DNA of 64,000 bases from Floccularia luteovirens (lineage: Eukaryota > Basidiomycota > Agaricomycetes > Agaricales > Squamanitaceae): contig VSJF01000011.1 in the NCBI GenBank assembly GCA_009739215.1, positions 496,001 to 560,000 on the forward strand, written 5' to 3'. Positions 50,788-63,229 of the stretch are shown in pieces; position 1 is the stretch's first letter; each line of letters opens with the position of its first letter. Both the position numbers and the translations under genes were made by a program. The notes under the pieces were generated by a model that was not told where the DNA came from, made no database searches, and saw nothing but the letters and a program-made list of their open reading frames with translations.

Positions 50788-51192
50788 TACTTATTTGAGT
50801 CCCAAAATTTCACTTGTATTAAAAAGAGCATAGGCGGCAGCAACTAGTGGCTGTGTTGAAATCAGATATCAAGCGCCCATTTAATATAGCTCTAGTGAAT
50901 GCTAGACAAACTAGCAATAGAATTAACCTCATTTGTGTAACATTTGTACAGAGTTACGTGTAAAGCTGAAATGTCAAATGTAATATGTAATGATGGAATT
51001 TTCGACAATGACGAAATGTTTGGACATTACTATCATGATTGGTCTTGGGGTAAAATGGAAGGAAGAAATGATAGACTGCTGTCGAGAAGAATAACGTTAA
51101 AAATTAAAACGTTGGATACTGTACAGTCTAAGAAATTTAGAGATGTGCAGTGGTAACACAGCGGATGCCAATAGTGTAAACCGAAACGCTGC
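50788..51192. other. Intergenic, 3' flank of the perilipin gene
   Basis: A/T-rich, no gene supported. Confidence 0.4.
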
Positions 51193-52432
51193 TCAATCTG
51201 TTTCAGATATATGTCCATTTGAACCATTGACGCCATTCGTGCCATTCACTGGTTTCGGCGATTGTTCGGGTGAAACGGGTTTTCCACGAGATAAGATATC
51301 TTGGACACTCTTCTTGACGCCATCGAGGATGGGGCTGACCCTCTCCCTGACTTCGTTGCTGACACGTCCAACTTTCTCTTGCATTGGTAGGTCCTTGGCC
51401 GTAATAATACTGGCTAATTCTGCTATTGCCGAAGAGAGATGGTTCGACAATTCTATATATCTTTCTTGGATGTGGGTAGGAATTTGTGCTTGGATCTGGG
51501 ATGTAGAATTATGGATGGTGTTTGCAGCAGATGTTTGGAGGGATGCGGATAAAGAAGCTGTGGATGCCTGGAGCTTTTGTAATTCACACAACATTTTATC
51601 CGAAAGTTCATATATGCGCGCTTGAGCCGACGAAATGGAGGATGTAGCCGCCGTAGAGATAGATTGAGCTGTTTCCGTTGCCTTTTGACTAGAACTAGAA
51701 TAAACAAATGACTTGCATATTTTGGAGATTTACAACTTACACAAGAACTGATTGCGCTTGTACTTGCTTCAATTGGTCATTCGAATAAACATAGAGGTTA
51801 TCTTTAAGCGTTTTGGAGAGTGCGAGGGCTCGTTGATACTGGTATTTCGTGTCTGCAGGCTGGGTCGAGGGTCCGGCTTCCGAGGTGCCAAGGCGTGCTA
51901 CGGTAACTTCGAAATAATCAACAATGGGGGCAAATCGCTGATGGGCAGAATAAGTTTGACAACATTCATAAAAATTTGAACATGTAGACACCTGATCTAT
52001 TCCCTGCGCAACATTATATGCGGGACTTCTAACTTTTTCATCAATGGCCTTGTTAGCCTCGCTTACGCGCTCATTCATATACTGCGTGGCGCTCTCCCGA
52101 CGTCCGCGAACATAACTAGCGACCTCTTCTGGCTTGGCTTTGAACGGATATGGGTAACGTGATTCCACAACATCAACCGCCATGTTGGCAATATCATCTG
52201 CCCGAACGATAAGGGGCGCAAGACGAACCTGAAGTGGCTCGGTGTACTTGTAAGCTGTAGAAGATAAATCTTTGGCGGTTGAGTAAGAAGCCCGCGTATA
52301 TGGGTTTCTGGAGAGAGTGTCGATGATGGACTCTAAAGAGGAGGAAACCATGGGAATTGATGCTACGCGAGATAAGAAAGTAATCTCTGGGGGAGATTGG
52401 GAAGGATTCTGAGTCTCTGTCGCTGTAGCCAT
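51193..52432 (-). CDS. Fungal perilipin-like lipid-droplet protein (Mpl1/CAP20 family)
   Basis: Coats lipid droplets and controls access of lipases. The start MATATETQNPSQSPP at 52432 was chosen because it leads directly into the conserved FLSRVASIPMVSSSLESIID block. Then SRNPYTRASYSTAKDLSSTA, YTEPLQVRLAPLIVRADDIA and VDVVESRYPYPFKAKPEEV are all typical. Exon 1 is 51992-52432 with a GTGTCT donor. Exon 2 starts RFAPIVDYFEVTVARLG. The last exon begins near 51680 (QKATETAQSISTAATSS) and ends VNGSNGHISETD at 51193. The C-terminal half is a predicted amphipathic helix-rich region. Length is about 370 residues. An in-frame upstream ATG at 52543 exists but lacks similarity. Confidence 0.87.
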
Positions 52433-54095
52433 TGTAGAGGATGGATGTGAACAGGAAGGATGAATTTTGAGATAAATAACTAGGCGGCGAGCTTTAATAC
52501 TTTCCTTGAATAGTCTGTCTCGCATGTGATTCTTCAAATCCATATATCACGTGATCTCACTGACCTCCCGCGATCTTTGTGTCGTCACAAACCAGCACAT
52601 GTAATGATATGTTATACTCAGTTTCATATGTCTTGCTTGCTCTTATCGCGTCTTATCATTCTGATATCCAATTATCTCGATGGAACCCAAACATTATTGA
52701 TCGCCTTCGGCTACCAGACAAAATAATGCGTTAACAAGGAAAACGTGTGGGGACCCTAAAAATTCCGCGCCTCGAAATCAAATGGATTCGAAACCCTTTT
52801 TCTGAAAAACATTTTCAGAACGTTGTTAGTACGGGGATCAGCGTCGCTTACGTGAGTTATTTTTGCAGCAAGTTAAGTTAATGGGTTTAGGCTGAGGTTC
52901 GGCTCCGTCCAGTAGTCAAACTTTTAGGTTTCGTAAAACCCGAGCCCTCCAGACCATCCTGATATCTGTAGCTACAGAAGCTAATTTTATAAGAACGCTG
53001 GTGGTATTATCACTGTTACCTTGATTATCATCTTTACTAATGTTTCTGCGGAGGGTTTTCCTTTTCTGGGTACCTATTACGAACACAAAAGCTTCGATGA
53101 ATCTCTATCTCGGGCTCATCCCCATGCTTATCTATCCACCTTTGTTTCCAGGCCAAATACGGTCAAGGGTTTCTCGCGCATTTGGGCCGCGTTCACAAGA
53201 TATGGAACATAGCTAATCTAATTGCGACATTGAAGATAATGCTTAGCAAGCAAAACGTGCCGAGGCTCACTTCTGAATTTTACTATCCTTTTCCAAAGAT
53301 TTCTAGAAAATCAAAACGGATTCGAATTCAACCATGCACAGCAGGTACTCTAGGATATGGAAAATAGATTCACCTCACAGTTAAGTACATCATTCAATCC
53401 TCCCAAGCAGGAAGAGTGGTCAACAGCACCTGGCATCATTTATCCAACCTAATAATATCATATGATAAGCTACTTGTATTGCTCTGAATTACATTGTATC
53501 TTGCTAAAAATCTGTCAGGAGTTCAGACCAACCTCCCACGTTTGATAACAACGAAGTACGACCTCTGAAAGTCAGTATCCGGTAATTTCAAGGGGGTGGG
53601 TCTATAAGAATCTTCCTTTCATGGGATGAATTGATGAGCAACGACTTGAATTCGTACTTCGCGGTGATAAACAAGATGCATGGGAGTCTCAACTTTCTTC
53701 AAATCAATAGCTTCGGTGTAGACGCCATTCCGATTCACAGGGAAACAGTGCTCGTCAAGCTTCGTTACAATTACTAATGTTTGTCTCGCCACGTATGAGT
53801 CGTTGATTATATTGAGACCCTACGCAATGATTACAACATATGTATCCTATACTAAAGCTAAAATGTACACCCAATCTATAAACTTTAAAACAAGAAAGGT
53901 CTAAGGGATCAATAACGTGTTGCCGCTACAAGATGAGAAAAAGGTTATATGACATCAAAACCAAGGATCTGGGATCTTCTCCAGATGTTAACAGTGTGGG
54001 AGGGGTAAAGAAAGTTATGTCACTATAACTTGAATTGAAAGAAGATCAAAAAAGGGCTAATATGATACTGAGTAAATTGAAATGAAGCACGAGAC
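52433..54095. other. Intergenic, perilipin promoter and beyond
   Basis: 1.66 kb. A short open frame at 53021-53212 has no splice or family support. Nothing else recognised. Confidence 0.4.
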
Positions 54096-56142
54096 CTAGA
54101 ATTTTGCCACCATGAGGCCGAGAAGGACATATAGAATGGTGGCAGGAGGTGTAACAATACAATATGCCCAGAAGATCGTGCGACTGATCAATCGCTCAAA
54201 TGCATCTCCAGAAGCAGCTTGTGTTATCTATCAACGAAACTTATCAATATATTGCGCAGAAGATGAGCTGTTTTTTGCATTACCTGGGCTAGTGTCAAAG
54301 CAGGAGGTGATGAGATAAGGAGAACATTCGCAAGGATGAAAATAGGACTAGAAAAAAATGGTGAGGTTAGATCATAGGTACAGAATATGAAAAGTGAGTA
54401 TTCACTCGTCAAATACGGCTTGTCTGTGATTGCTCGCCACTATTAACATGATAGGCATCAAGAGCAGTGGAGTTATAATCATTCTTGAGACCACGGCAAC
54501 TAAAACGGTCTTTGTCTCGCCGGGCCTGGAAGTTTTGTTTTTCGGTGTCTCGTTATCCGAAGGCTGTAAATGGAACAAACTCCGAATCCGATCAAGTAAC
54601 GATTTCGGAGCCGTCACCGCAGTCGACAGTCCGTTCGCTTTTCCAGGTTCATTGTTATTGCTGTCTTTAGGGGCAGGATAGAAGTACGCGCCAAGCACAA
54701 CAAGGGTTACAGGAATGGAACAACTTCCAGCGGAAGAAATAGCTCCTTTCACAGGTTGCATGTCATGATCAAGCGCGTGTTGCAGAGGCCCAATACAAGC
54801 GACAATCAGCGAAGCGAGTGCCGCCCATAATGGCACAGTCATAAACTCGTTGAGAGTCGCCCATCCCCTGGCAATCTTTCGTTTCACCCGACCGAGTCTC
54901 CGTAAAACGCCAGGAGATTTTGAGGAGCGCACGTGCACAGGAAGTGACGAACGTGCATGGTTTACGTGGGGCGCCCCTTGATTAATATTATCATCTTCTG
55001 CATCTGAGAACGCCGGACTCGTGGCTAGGGATGAATTGACAGAACCGTAGGCTGCCAAATCCATACGAGATTGATTGGGTGAATTTGGAAATGACTTGTA
55101 GAAAGTTGTACGGCGCCGCGGTGGAGGGCGGAGTCTACGAGGTTCTGGTTGGGAAACGATTGATCTAGTGTCAGCTTCGCTGCCGTCGCTTTCAACCATT
55201 GTAGCAGCCGAAGATGGATGCGACACATGGATGTCTTCATGGCTGTACGAGCCGAGTAAGGGACTTCGTTCGTCAGCGATAGTGCTGGTAACTGTAGTTG
55301 CAACGTTTTCTGTATCCGCTTGAGTAAGGAGTCTGACACCATAGCTCCACCGAAGCTGAGGCATAATGTCAAACAGAATCGGATGTTGAGTGTGAAACAC
55401 GTACCACCATGCCCAGAGTACTATAGAGTACCAGGTATGTTAGGGCACGACCGAGCATTGAGTCCTTACTATCATACTCGTCCCACCGTAGATCAGGGAC
55501 TGTCACAACAAGACTTTGCATTAGAGCGATCGGTAATGAGTTTGAGTTCATAAACATTGCAGCTGCCATTGCGAAGCTCCTAAAATACTCGATAAGTAGT
55601 GATCAGTAACTAGAATAACTCAATGGTTACCTCTGCGATTTTTTTAGTTTTAGCAAAGATCCAAGGATATATGCAACGGACATTGACACAGTGGTGACAA
55701 TGACGAAAAATATTGGGATTGTCCATAATTCTCTCAATTTTTCTAATGGAGGTTATAATTTTCTTCAGCATGGGGGTTAGGCAAAGGACATACCTGGAGA
55801 TAGAAAGAAAGCAACTTTGGAGAATAGAAGGGCGGGTGTGAAGAGTGACACATTGAGACGATTAAGTTGCTGATCGACGTTCGAATGAGTTGCTAAGGGT
55901 GATTGAATTACTGTTGTTACGTACCTTCTGCGTTTTCTTATCAAGGATGCCTCGACCGGCAAGGATATATCCCGCAAGACATAGCAGAAAAACTTCGAGG
56001 ATAGACTATGGGTTATTGTGTAAGAAATGTGAGACAAAGCGTTTAAACCACGAGGAAACAAGTTTACAGTAAAGACAACGAGGAGAAGGGGGCCAAAGGG
56101 GGTTCCTGAGCGATCAGCGTAGTCGTCAATATCGGGGTCCAT
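54096..56142 (-). CDS. Auxin-efflux-carrier-family (AEC/PIN-like) membrane transporter
   Basis: A multi-pass ER or plasma-membrane transporter of the bile/arsenite/riboflavin-type AEC superfamily, related to yeast Ecm3. The start MDPDIDDYADRSGTPFGPLL at 56142 leads through a GTAAAC donor to SILEVFLLCLAGYILAGRGI. Then come NRLNVSLFTPALLFSKVAFF, IPIFFVIVTTVSMSVAYILG, SFAMAAAMFMNSNSLPIALM and ALTYLVLYSTLGMVV. A long hydrophilic Ser-rich loop follows (about 55000-55350). The C-terminal transmembrane block has TLNEFMTVPLWAALASLIVA, SCSIPVTLVVLGAYF and RMIITPLLLMPIMLIVA. It ends with FWAYCIVTPPATILYVLLGL, MVAKF and a stop at 54096-54098. The substrate is unknown; the yeast homologues are poorly characterised. 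Confidence 0.87.
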
Positions 56143-56680
56143 GAAGAGATTATATGTGAGAAGTGGAAAAACTGTGAGGAGAGTAGTAGGCGCAGGCACC
56201 GGGCAGGCTAAGCATTTGAGAGATGTTGACGCTTTCTTTAAGACTCAAATTCAAAACTCCCTTTTGGATCGCATCGCCACCGATCATTTAACATTTCAAC
56301 ACATTATGTAATACTTATCCCTTGGCTGCCTTGTTCGCATCTCGCACTATTGCTTATCCGAATTGTTGGCCTTCTCTGCAGGCTGCATTGCCCTTGCCCA
56401 AGTATCCATTATATTATATATTCCTTGAAACAACTTTACTTCAGTAGCGAATACAGGAACTCCAACGATCGTTGTACGTTGTGTGTGGGTCATTACAACT
56501 GTTGAATGTCTCAAAAGATGATGCAATCAGCCCCACCACAGCAATCCGGCCGTGTCACCAACTAAGGCAAGGGGTACACTTGTTAAGTCTCGGTGCGCCA
56601 TCTACACCATCGATACAGGTTGCACATCGTTTCCACAGCAGTTTGAAACTTCGATTCTTCGAGCGATAACAGCTTCTCCA
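56143..56680. promoter_or_regulatory. Shared upstream region of AEC transporter and isoaspartyl methyltransferase
   Basis: Divergent genes across 538 bp. No gene in between, and no certain promoter motif. Confidence 0.4.
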
Positions 56681-57661
56681 ATGGCTTGGCGTTGCAGTGG
56701 TTCAACCAATGCTGAACTCATTAAAAACTTGGCAAATAGGAAGATAATACACTCGGAGCGTGTTATCCAAGTAATCATCCTTACACTTGTCAATGCAACA
56801 TTCATGATGTTCATCATGCAATTGCAGGCTATGCTGAACGTTGACCGAGCGAATTACGTACACGTCAAATCGGACGCCTATCAGGACTCGCCGCAGTTCC
56901 GTCTTGTAATTTCCGTCCATGGGTAGGTCATGCTCATAGTTGCGTAAAACAGGTCGATATCGTATGGAGCTACCATTAGTGCTCCACACATGGTAATATA
57001 TACCCCTTCACATTGAAAGAATACTGAGCGAATTCGTGCAGCATGCATATGCATCGGAGGCTCTTCTACCCTATCTCCACCCAGGTGCCAAAGTTTTAGA
57101 CGTTGGTAGTGGTTCCGGATACCTGGTGGCTGTTTTGCACCACCTAGTTGGCCCGACAGGAAAAGTGGTCGGAATAGAGCACGTTCCAGAATTGGTTGAC
57201 TGGTCCGTGAAAAATCTAAATGCCGACGGCCTAGGCGAGTTCCTACAAAACAAACAAATCGAAATGATTGCTGGTGATGGTAGAGAAGGCTATGCCAGCG
57301 GAGGTCAGTTTTCAATCAATCAATTACAGATGGGAAAACGTCGATAACTCATTGTGACTTCAATATAATGATCCGGATAGGGCCGTATGACGCCATACAT
57401 GTTGGCGCAGCAGCACCAACTGTACCTTCTGCGCTCATTGCGCAGCTCGCTAGCCCTGGCTTGATGTTTATCCCAGTTGGCACTTATTCACAATATATTC
57501 AAGAAATTTTGAAAGATGAAAATGGAAAGGTAACACAGAGACGGGTCATGGCAGTATCTGTGAGTGTCTTGCATTGAGAATATATTTCGTCACTGAGGGT
57601 CCCGGTCTTGCAGTATGTACCGTTGACGGATCGAGAGGTACAAGCGAGTCGACTAGGGTGA
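56681..57661 (+). CDS. PCMT1: Protein-L-isoaspartate O-methyltransferase (PCMT)
   Basis: Repairs isoaspartyl residues in aged proteins using S-adenosylmethionine. Start MAWRCSGSTNAELIKNLAN. Exon 2 is AMLNVDRANYVHVKSDAYQD. A short exon gives SISYGATISAPHM. The next holds HAYASEALLPYLHPGAKVLD then VGSGSGYLVAVLH (the SAM-binding motif), GKVVGIEHVPELV and GDGREGYASG. The last exons give PYDAIHVGAAAPTVPSALIA, LASPGLMFIPVGTYSQYI and YVPLTDREVQASRLG, with stop at 57659-57661. Five introns, with donors including GTAATC, GTAATA, GTCAGT and GTGAGT. About 230 residues, the family's usual size. The donor after DSP(Q) is weak (GTTCCG), but the frame fits. Confidence 0.93.
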
Positions 57662-58641
57662 GGGAGTATTCAGTAAAAATTCGCCTATGTACATATAACC
57701 TATAAACATTGTATGGCCGCGTGGTCAGCGGGAAGACATTTTGCATTGACAGAATCATCAGAATTCTTTCGGAATTCATTTGTTCTTCTTTGTGCCTGTC
57801 TAAGGGGCGTGGGAAAACTTGCATCCCCTTCTGCCAAGTGCAGTTGGAATTTTAACTTATGTTAGTGAAATATTACTCTTGCATAGAGTAACATTTTTTA
57901 TGCATATGGACCTACCACAATCACCAGTTTTTTCTGGTATTCGCGAACAACGCCAGAATTGAATATTCCCGCTACGTTTAGGTAGTTCTTACAATTCACT
58001 AAATTTCATTGTCCGTGCTTGGCAGTGTTGTCATTTGTGTGCCTTTTCTTCGTCATTTCCTATATAATAATATACGTATTTCAGTTCCTTCTCACTCATT
58101 TCCGCCTTTCTTTTTCGATGTTATATACAAAGTTCAACTACAGTGAAAACTATTCCACTGCATCGATTTGTGATGACGACGTTTATTGGGTTTTTGGGAA
58201 CAGATGATGTGGTTAACTTTGATGATTCATCATCAACATCGACTTCTGGATTAATAAAGATGTCATTAAAAATTGTTGCTGAGCCGCGTGACAAATGTCT
58301 TTACACCTATTAAAATGTATATGATACTGTATGTATGATACATAGCATAACTAATGTACCACAAGTACCGGTACCTCAATATACATCGCACTTCAACTAA
58401 AATCCCAAAAAATAACCCGTTGGTAGAGGGCACTGCCGTGCAGAAAGGAAGGATTATGGGATTATATATTGAACAATTAACATATAAGCGCTCACAGGGA
58501 CAATCCCAAAGCGGACTGACGGGGATCGGAAATCAGATGCGGTGGGGCCTGTAACATAGAAATTTGAAAAGATTTTGTTGCCCTGCCAGCTGCAACCTCC
58601 ATCTTTCACCCATCCATTTGCAAAATCTCTGGCACATCCTC
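57662..58641. other. Intergenic between PCMT and MFS transporter genes
   Basis: 980 bp. No supported gene. A 62-residue open frame at 58019-58207 is hydrophobic but has no support. Confidence 0.4.
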
Positions 58642-60321
58642 ATGAGCACGTATATCTCCGGCTTCTACGAGCTACAGCTCTGCATACTTGCTATAGTCTG
58701 TTTTCTATCATTATTCACAGAACGATACGTGTCACGCGGCTATAAGCGGTTGCAAGCCAAGGACTCTGCTGAGGAACAGCTGGAAAATGGGAGGGTTAAC
58801 AATGGAACTGCTGCATCTGTGCTTGCTAGAAAATATCTGTTGGTATATGCGGTCGTGATGGGTATGATTCGTCTATGTTGAGACTAACCCTAATCTGATA
58901 TACCACTTTTTTGTGTGTGTGATTGTAGGAGCCGACTGGTTACAAGGCCCATACGTCTACTCTCTCTATCGTGAACAGTACCATTTCCCAGAACGTCTGG
59001 TAGCCGTTCTCTTTGTCACCGGTTTTATTTCCGCAGGTACAGCCGCTCCTTTGGTTGGAGTTTGGGCAGACCAGCAGTAAGTGACTACTTTTGGTCTGGC
59101 AAATACAGTTATTATATATTAAGTGCTTTACTAGCGGTCGCCGTAAACTGTGCCTTGTATTCTGTATAACATATACCCTAGCATGCTTGTGTATCCTCGT
59201 ACCGGCCCTTCCTGTGCTTCTCGCTGGTCGATTCCTTGGCGGGGTTTCCACGTCCATCCTGTTTTCAGCATTCGAATCATGGCTAATTTCATCGGCGAAT
59301 TCAGCAGCTCTGTCGTCAGCCGAGTTGTCTAACATCATGGGCAGGGCTACTTTAATAAACGGTTTCATTGCAACAGGCGCTGGGGTTATGAGCAACCAGC
59401 TAGTTGGAAGCACGAAAAACTTTGCTTCCCCGTTTATTGCAAGCGGTGCCTTACTAATACTCGCGTGGTTCATCATCCGTGGAACTTGGCTTGAAAACTA
59501 TGGTAGTGGGGGTGGGGGTGGTGGTAAATCTGACGCTGATATATTCCAGCTCAAGCGAATGGGTCAAGCGTGGTCAATCGTCCGCAAAGGTAGCCATCCT
59601 CTTTGGGCACTAAAATCTTTTACTCACTATATAATAGATCCACTATTACTCGTGTTGGGACTTACTCAGACATGTTTCGAAGGCTCGATGTATCTCTTCG
59701 TATTCCTCTGGGTCCCTGCATTGCAAGAAGTATCAGCTACATATATCTCACCCCCGCTTGGATACATCTTTTCGTCCTTCATGATATCGATGATGCTCGG
59801 CTCCCTTGCCTACACTGCAATCGTATCATACTCACAACGCGATATCTCAAAGCACGCAACGAAACTCTCTTACATTACACGCAAAACTCAGCAGTATAGT
59901 GTGTGCAGTCAGTTCCCTTGCCCTCGCCAGCAGTGTTGCATCACACGACATGAGGATCCGTTTCTGGGCTTTTTGTGCCTTCGAGGCTTGCGTAGGAATG
60001 TATTACCCGGTACAAGGTATGCTTCGTGGTACACTCATTTCCAACGAACACAGAGCCACTGTGAGTATCGCACTACATATTCCTTAGAAGGAAATATCTC
60101 TACTGACATAATAATGTGAATTTCAGCTTTCATCAATATTCCGCATCCCCCTCAATGCATTTGTCGTTATTTCACTCCTTACAGGCGTCTCATCAGCGAG
60201 ATATGCAGTCCTCACTGCTAGCTCTCTTATGCTGGCATTCTCTTCTATCATGACTGGTCTAGTCATTGTCAATCATTCAGATGGAGCAGCAGCAGCAACA
60301 ACTAACGGTGACAGGCGGTGA
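58642..60321 (+). CDS. MFSD5: MFS transporter, molybdate-anion transporter (MFSD5) type
   Basis: A 12-helix membrane protein thought to take up molybdate in algae and animals. Start MSTYISGFYELQLCILAIVC. Exon 2 reads GADWLQGPYVYSLYREQYHF then GFISAGTAAPLVGVWADQ, the family signature. Then GRRKLCLVFCITYTLACL, GRFLGGVSTSILFSAFESWL, MGRATLINGFIATGAGVMSN, and QTCFEGSMYLFVFLWVPALQ. A Gly-rich loop precedes SDADIFQLKRMG. The protein ends FRIPLNAFVVISLLTGVSSA and then a tail to TGA 60319-60321. Between the TAIVSYSQ stretch and SLTLHAKLSSIVCAVSS (about 59815-59870) the frame shifts by one base with no room for an intron. This is either a real frameshift, an unusual splice or a sequence error. Confidence 0.85.
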
Positions 60322-60744
60322 AGCTGTGGATAGGGAGAGTGTATAAAAAAGTATTTTTTCATTTCAAAAAGTGCAAGCATGCTTGATGGCTGCTTGTATG
60401 GGAGGACTGAGCGGACTAAAAAATCTAATCATATTTATATAAGCCTACAGCACAATAAGCTTTATACCCTGTATATAATACTTCCATAAGACATGGAAAA
60501 TTATTATATTCACTCAAAAACGAAAGATCAAATTTGGGATAAAGGAAAAATCATAGTAAAAGCAGTGCTACGTATGTGTTGAGAACAAATTGAACATACA
60601 CTGCAAATATTTCTGTTTGTAATAAAAGTACTTGTTTTGTGAGGGACAATATAAGTTCATGGTTCAGTAAATTAAATGTATTGACGACCACTACGACCAA
60701 TACAAATTTTTTTGGGGACTCAAAAACTTTTTGATCAAGGGGGA
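60322..60744. other. Convergent 3' region
   Basis: About 420 bp between the MFS gene and the RNA-binding protein gene, holding both 3' untranslated regions. No gene seen. Confidence 0.45.
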
Positions 60745-63229
60745 TCAAACCACTTCAGCCTGCAAAGGTGCAATCTGTCCACCTTTGGCTGCAGTTGGTG
60801 TGAACGTGTGCCAACGATCATTAAATCGAACGTCTAAATCACCGACAATTAATTAATTAATTACAACCCGTCGTCAAAACAATAACAACTCACCCAGAGG
60901 ACGTCCACCATACATATACTGCTGGAACTTGGCTAGGAGAGTTCTCAGTTCATAGATTGATAAACAAGAGCAGCAGAATAAACAAACCAATAGCAGTCTC
61001 TGCTTCGGCAACCTGAGCAAATTGTACAACACCACACCCTTTGGAGCGAGTTCCATCAAAGAGAATCTCAGCCAAGGTTACCTGTCCTGTGGTCTCGAAT
61101 AGCTCAACCAAATCTTCGTTGGCTGTTGACCATGGCAACTGGATAATAGAATTAAAATGTTATATTGTCAAGAAAAAATTTGTGACCCACATTGCGAACC
61201 ATGATCTGTTGGCTAGGTTCAGGCTCAGTGTAGTTCGCACCTCCATAGCCGCCAAAGCCGTGACCACCACCACCACCGCCTCCTCCACCACCGTAGCTGT
61301 CCATTCTCAAACCACCACCGCCGCCACCTCCCCCTCCTCCACCAGCTTGGTCAGGACCATTGTAGTCTGCATACAGCTCTTGATTGGAGAAATCACGACC
61401 TCCTCCTCCACCATAACCACCACCGCCACCACCGCCACGGAAACTACCTCTGAAACCGCCTCTCAAGCCACGGAGACCACGAGGAGCGCCACGGAAGCCA
61501 CCCCGGAAACCCCCAGGTCCAGAAAGTCCGGCGTAACGGTCCTGTTTTATATTGGTACCAATGGAAATGTTAATTAATTGGCGAGCTCACCTCCCGAACT
61601 TCCAGTGTACGACCATACCAATCGAATCCATGATACATAGCTGGATATTTATCAGGAATTAAAAAAATATCATTATAACAGAAGGCTCACTAATTGCTTG
61701 CTGTGCATCCTTTGGTGTCTCGAAAACAACAGTTCCAGAACCTTTGGGTCGACCATCAGCACCGATATTAATGTCAGCACGAATAATGTTTCCAGCGGTA
61801 CGGAAAAGATCCTTAAGATCCTGCCAACCGGCTTGATAAGGCAACTGTATGATAAATCCTCTCTTATCGTAAACTTCTCTTTTGAAAAATGGAAACATAC
61901 GTTTCCAACGTAAAGTTGGTTTCCAGGGTTTTGCTGTGTACCAAAATAGTTGTGGGAGGGTGGTCGAGGCGGCGGGGCTGCGTTCAAACCTTGGCCAGCC
62001 ATGGCCATACCTATTTTACCTGGAACAGGTGTAGCACCAAATCGTGCTTCGTTTTCTCGATCCTGTAGAAATAAGTTAGACCAAGTAGTTTTGCAGAATT
62101 ATGATATTCAACCTCTCGAATGAATACTGGACGACCTAAAAGAGGTTGTTCGGAGAGTTCGCGAATTGATCGTTGAGCATCCTCTGAAGAAGCGAACTCG
62201 ACGATACTATGCATGATCTATTAGTTGTGGCTCATAACTGTTAATGAGATCAACTCACCCGCAGCCCTTCGAGACTCCGGTAGGTGTGACGAGTACTTCG
62301 GCGAAGAGGACCTCACCAGCTGCCAACCCCAAAAGAAAACTCCCATCAATATCATCCTCTCAACAACTCAACCATTCCAATAAAGAAAAAAGAGGCTATT
62401 GTCCAAGCTCACTCTTCCTCGCCATAAGCTTATGCTGCGCGAGAGACCCGCTCATTCATGCCATCAACAAGGCCATTGGCCATAAAAAAAACAGAACCAC
62501 CAACTCCCGTGTCACATCCCCTTGAAAGATAGCGAAAAACTAATCTGAGATTCCCCCACCCACCTCCCCTCATAAATTCCATTAGGTCACGGTACTTGAC
62601 GTCGTAACTCAAATTGCCGACATAAACTCTGTTTTCTCTCTTGCTGATTTTGGCAAACTCGACGGCTTCTTCGTGGTCTGCATTCATGGGACCGCCAAGC
62701 GAACGTGCAAATGGATCGTTCCCTTTACGGTCGCGGCTGCGTGAACGGGTCCTCGAACGAGTCCGTGAGCGCGACCGCGACCTAGATCGACGACGGCGAC
62801 GAGGTGAAGCAGACCTCCGCCTCGAACGTGATCTGGAACGAGTCCGAGAGCGCTTACGGCGCTTTGAGCGCCAGGAAAAAAAATCAAGTCAATACCATGT
62901 CATTCAGTCAAGATGAAAGATTTACATCACCACCACCACTACCACCATTGCGTCGGTCAGGCTCCCAATGGTCACTTACTCTAGGTCGGCTAGAACGACC
63001 TGATATTTGACCGTTCATAACGAATCTTCTCATAAAAGAGCATGAAACTCGCACCTATATCCCTACGGTCACGATCACGATCCTTGTCCCGCCTGTCCCT
63101 ATCTCTGTCTCTGTCCTTGTCGCGGTCATAATCACGATCCCTATCTCTATCGCGGTCTCTGCTGCCGCTGACTGGTACAACGATAGCCTTATCATCACCG
63201 TCGTCTTTGTTCTTCATGTCAAGATCCAT
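60745..63229 (-). CDS. GBP2: SR/RGG RNA-binding protein with three RRMs (Gbp2/Hrb1 type)
   Basis: A nuclear mRNA-binding and export-quality-control type protein. The start MDLDMKNKDDGDDKAIVVPV at 63229 is followed by a long Arg-Asp dipeptide tract, then an RS-rich region ending DPFARSLGGPMN. RRM1 begins KRENRVYVGNLSYDVKYRDL and continues as SKGCGIVEFASSEDAQRSI. RRM2 has GNQLYVGNLPYQAGWQDLKD, PKGSGTVVFETPKDAQQAI and YHGFDWYGRTLEVRE. A glycine-rich RGG/GGY linker with runs of 9-12 Gly follows. RRM3 is RNLPWSTANEDLVELFETTG, SKGCGVVQFAQVAEAETAI and QQYMYGGRPLDVRFND. The stop is at 60745-60747. The three-RRM, RS/RGG layout matches yeast Gbp2/Hrb1. Multiple introns; those inside RRM1 and after RRM2 were resolved only approximately. 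Confidence 0.88.
63070..63175. repeat. Arg-Asp coding microsatellite
   Basis: A CGGTCA/CGATCC-type hexamer repeat encodes the RDRDRD tract of the RNA-binding protein. Slippage-prone, so copy number is likely to vary between strains. Confidence 0.6.

Noticed and set aside
53021..53212. 63-codon open frame between perilipin and transporter genes
   Set aside because: No similarity or splice context; length is expected by chance.
61041..61577. Long plus-strand open frame rich in Thr and Ser
   Set aside because: It is the antisense of the Gly-rich RGG linker of the RNA-binding protein; the repeat bias keeps it open.
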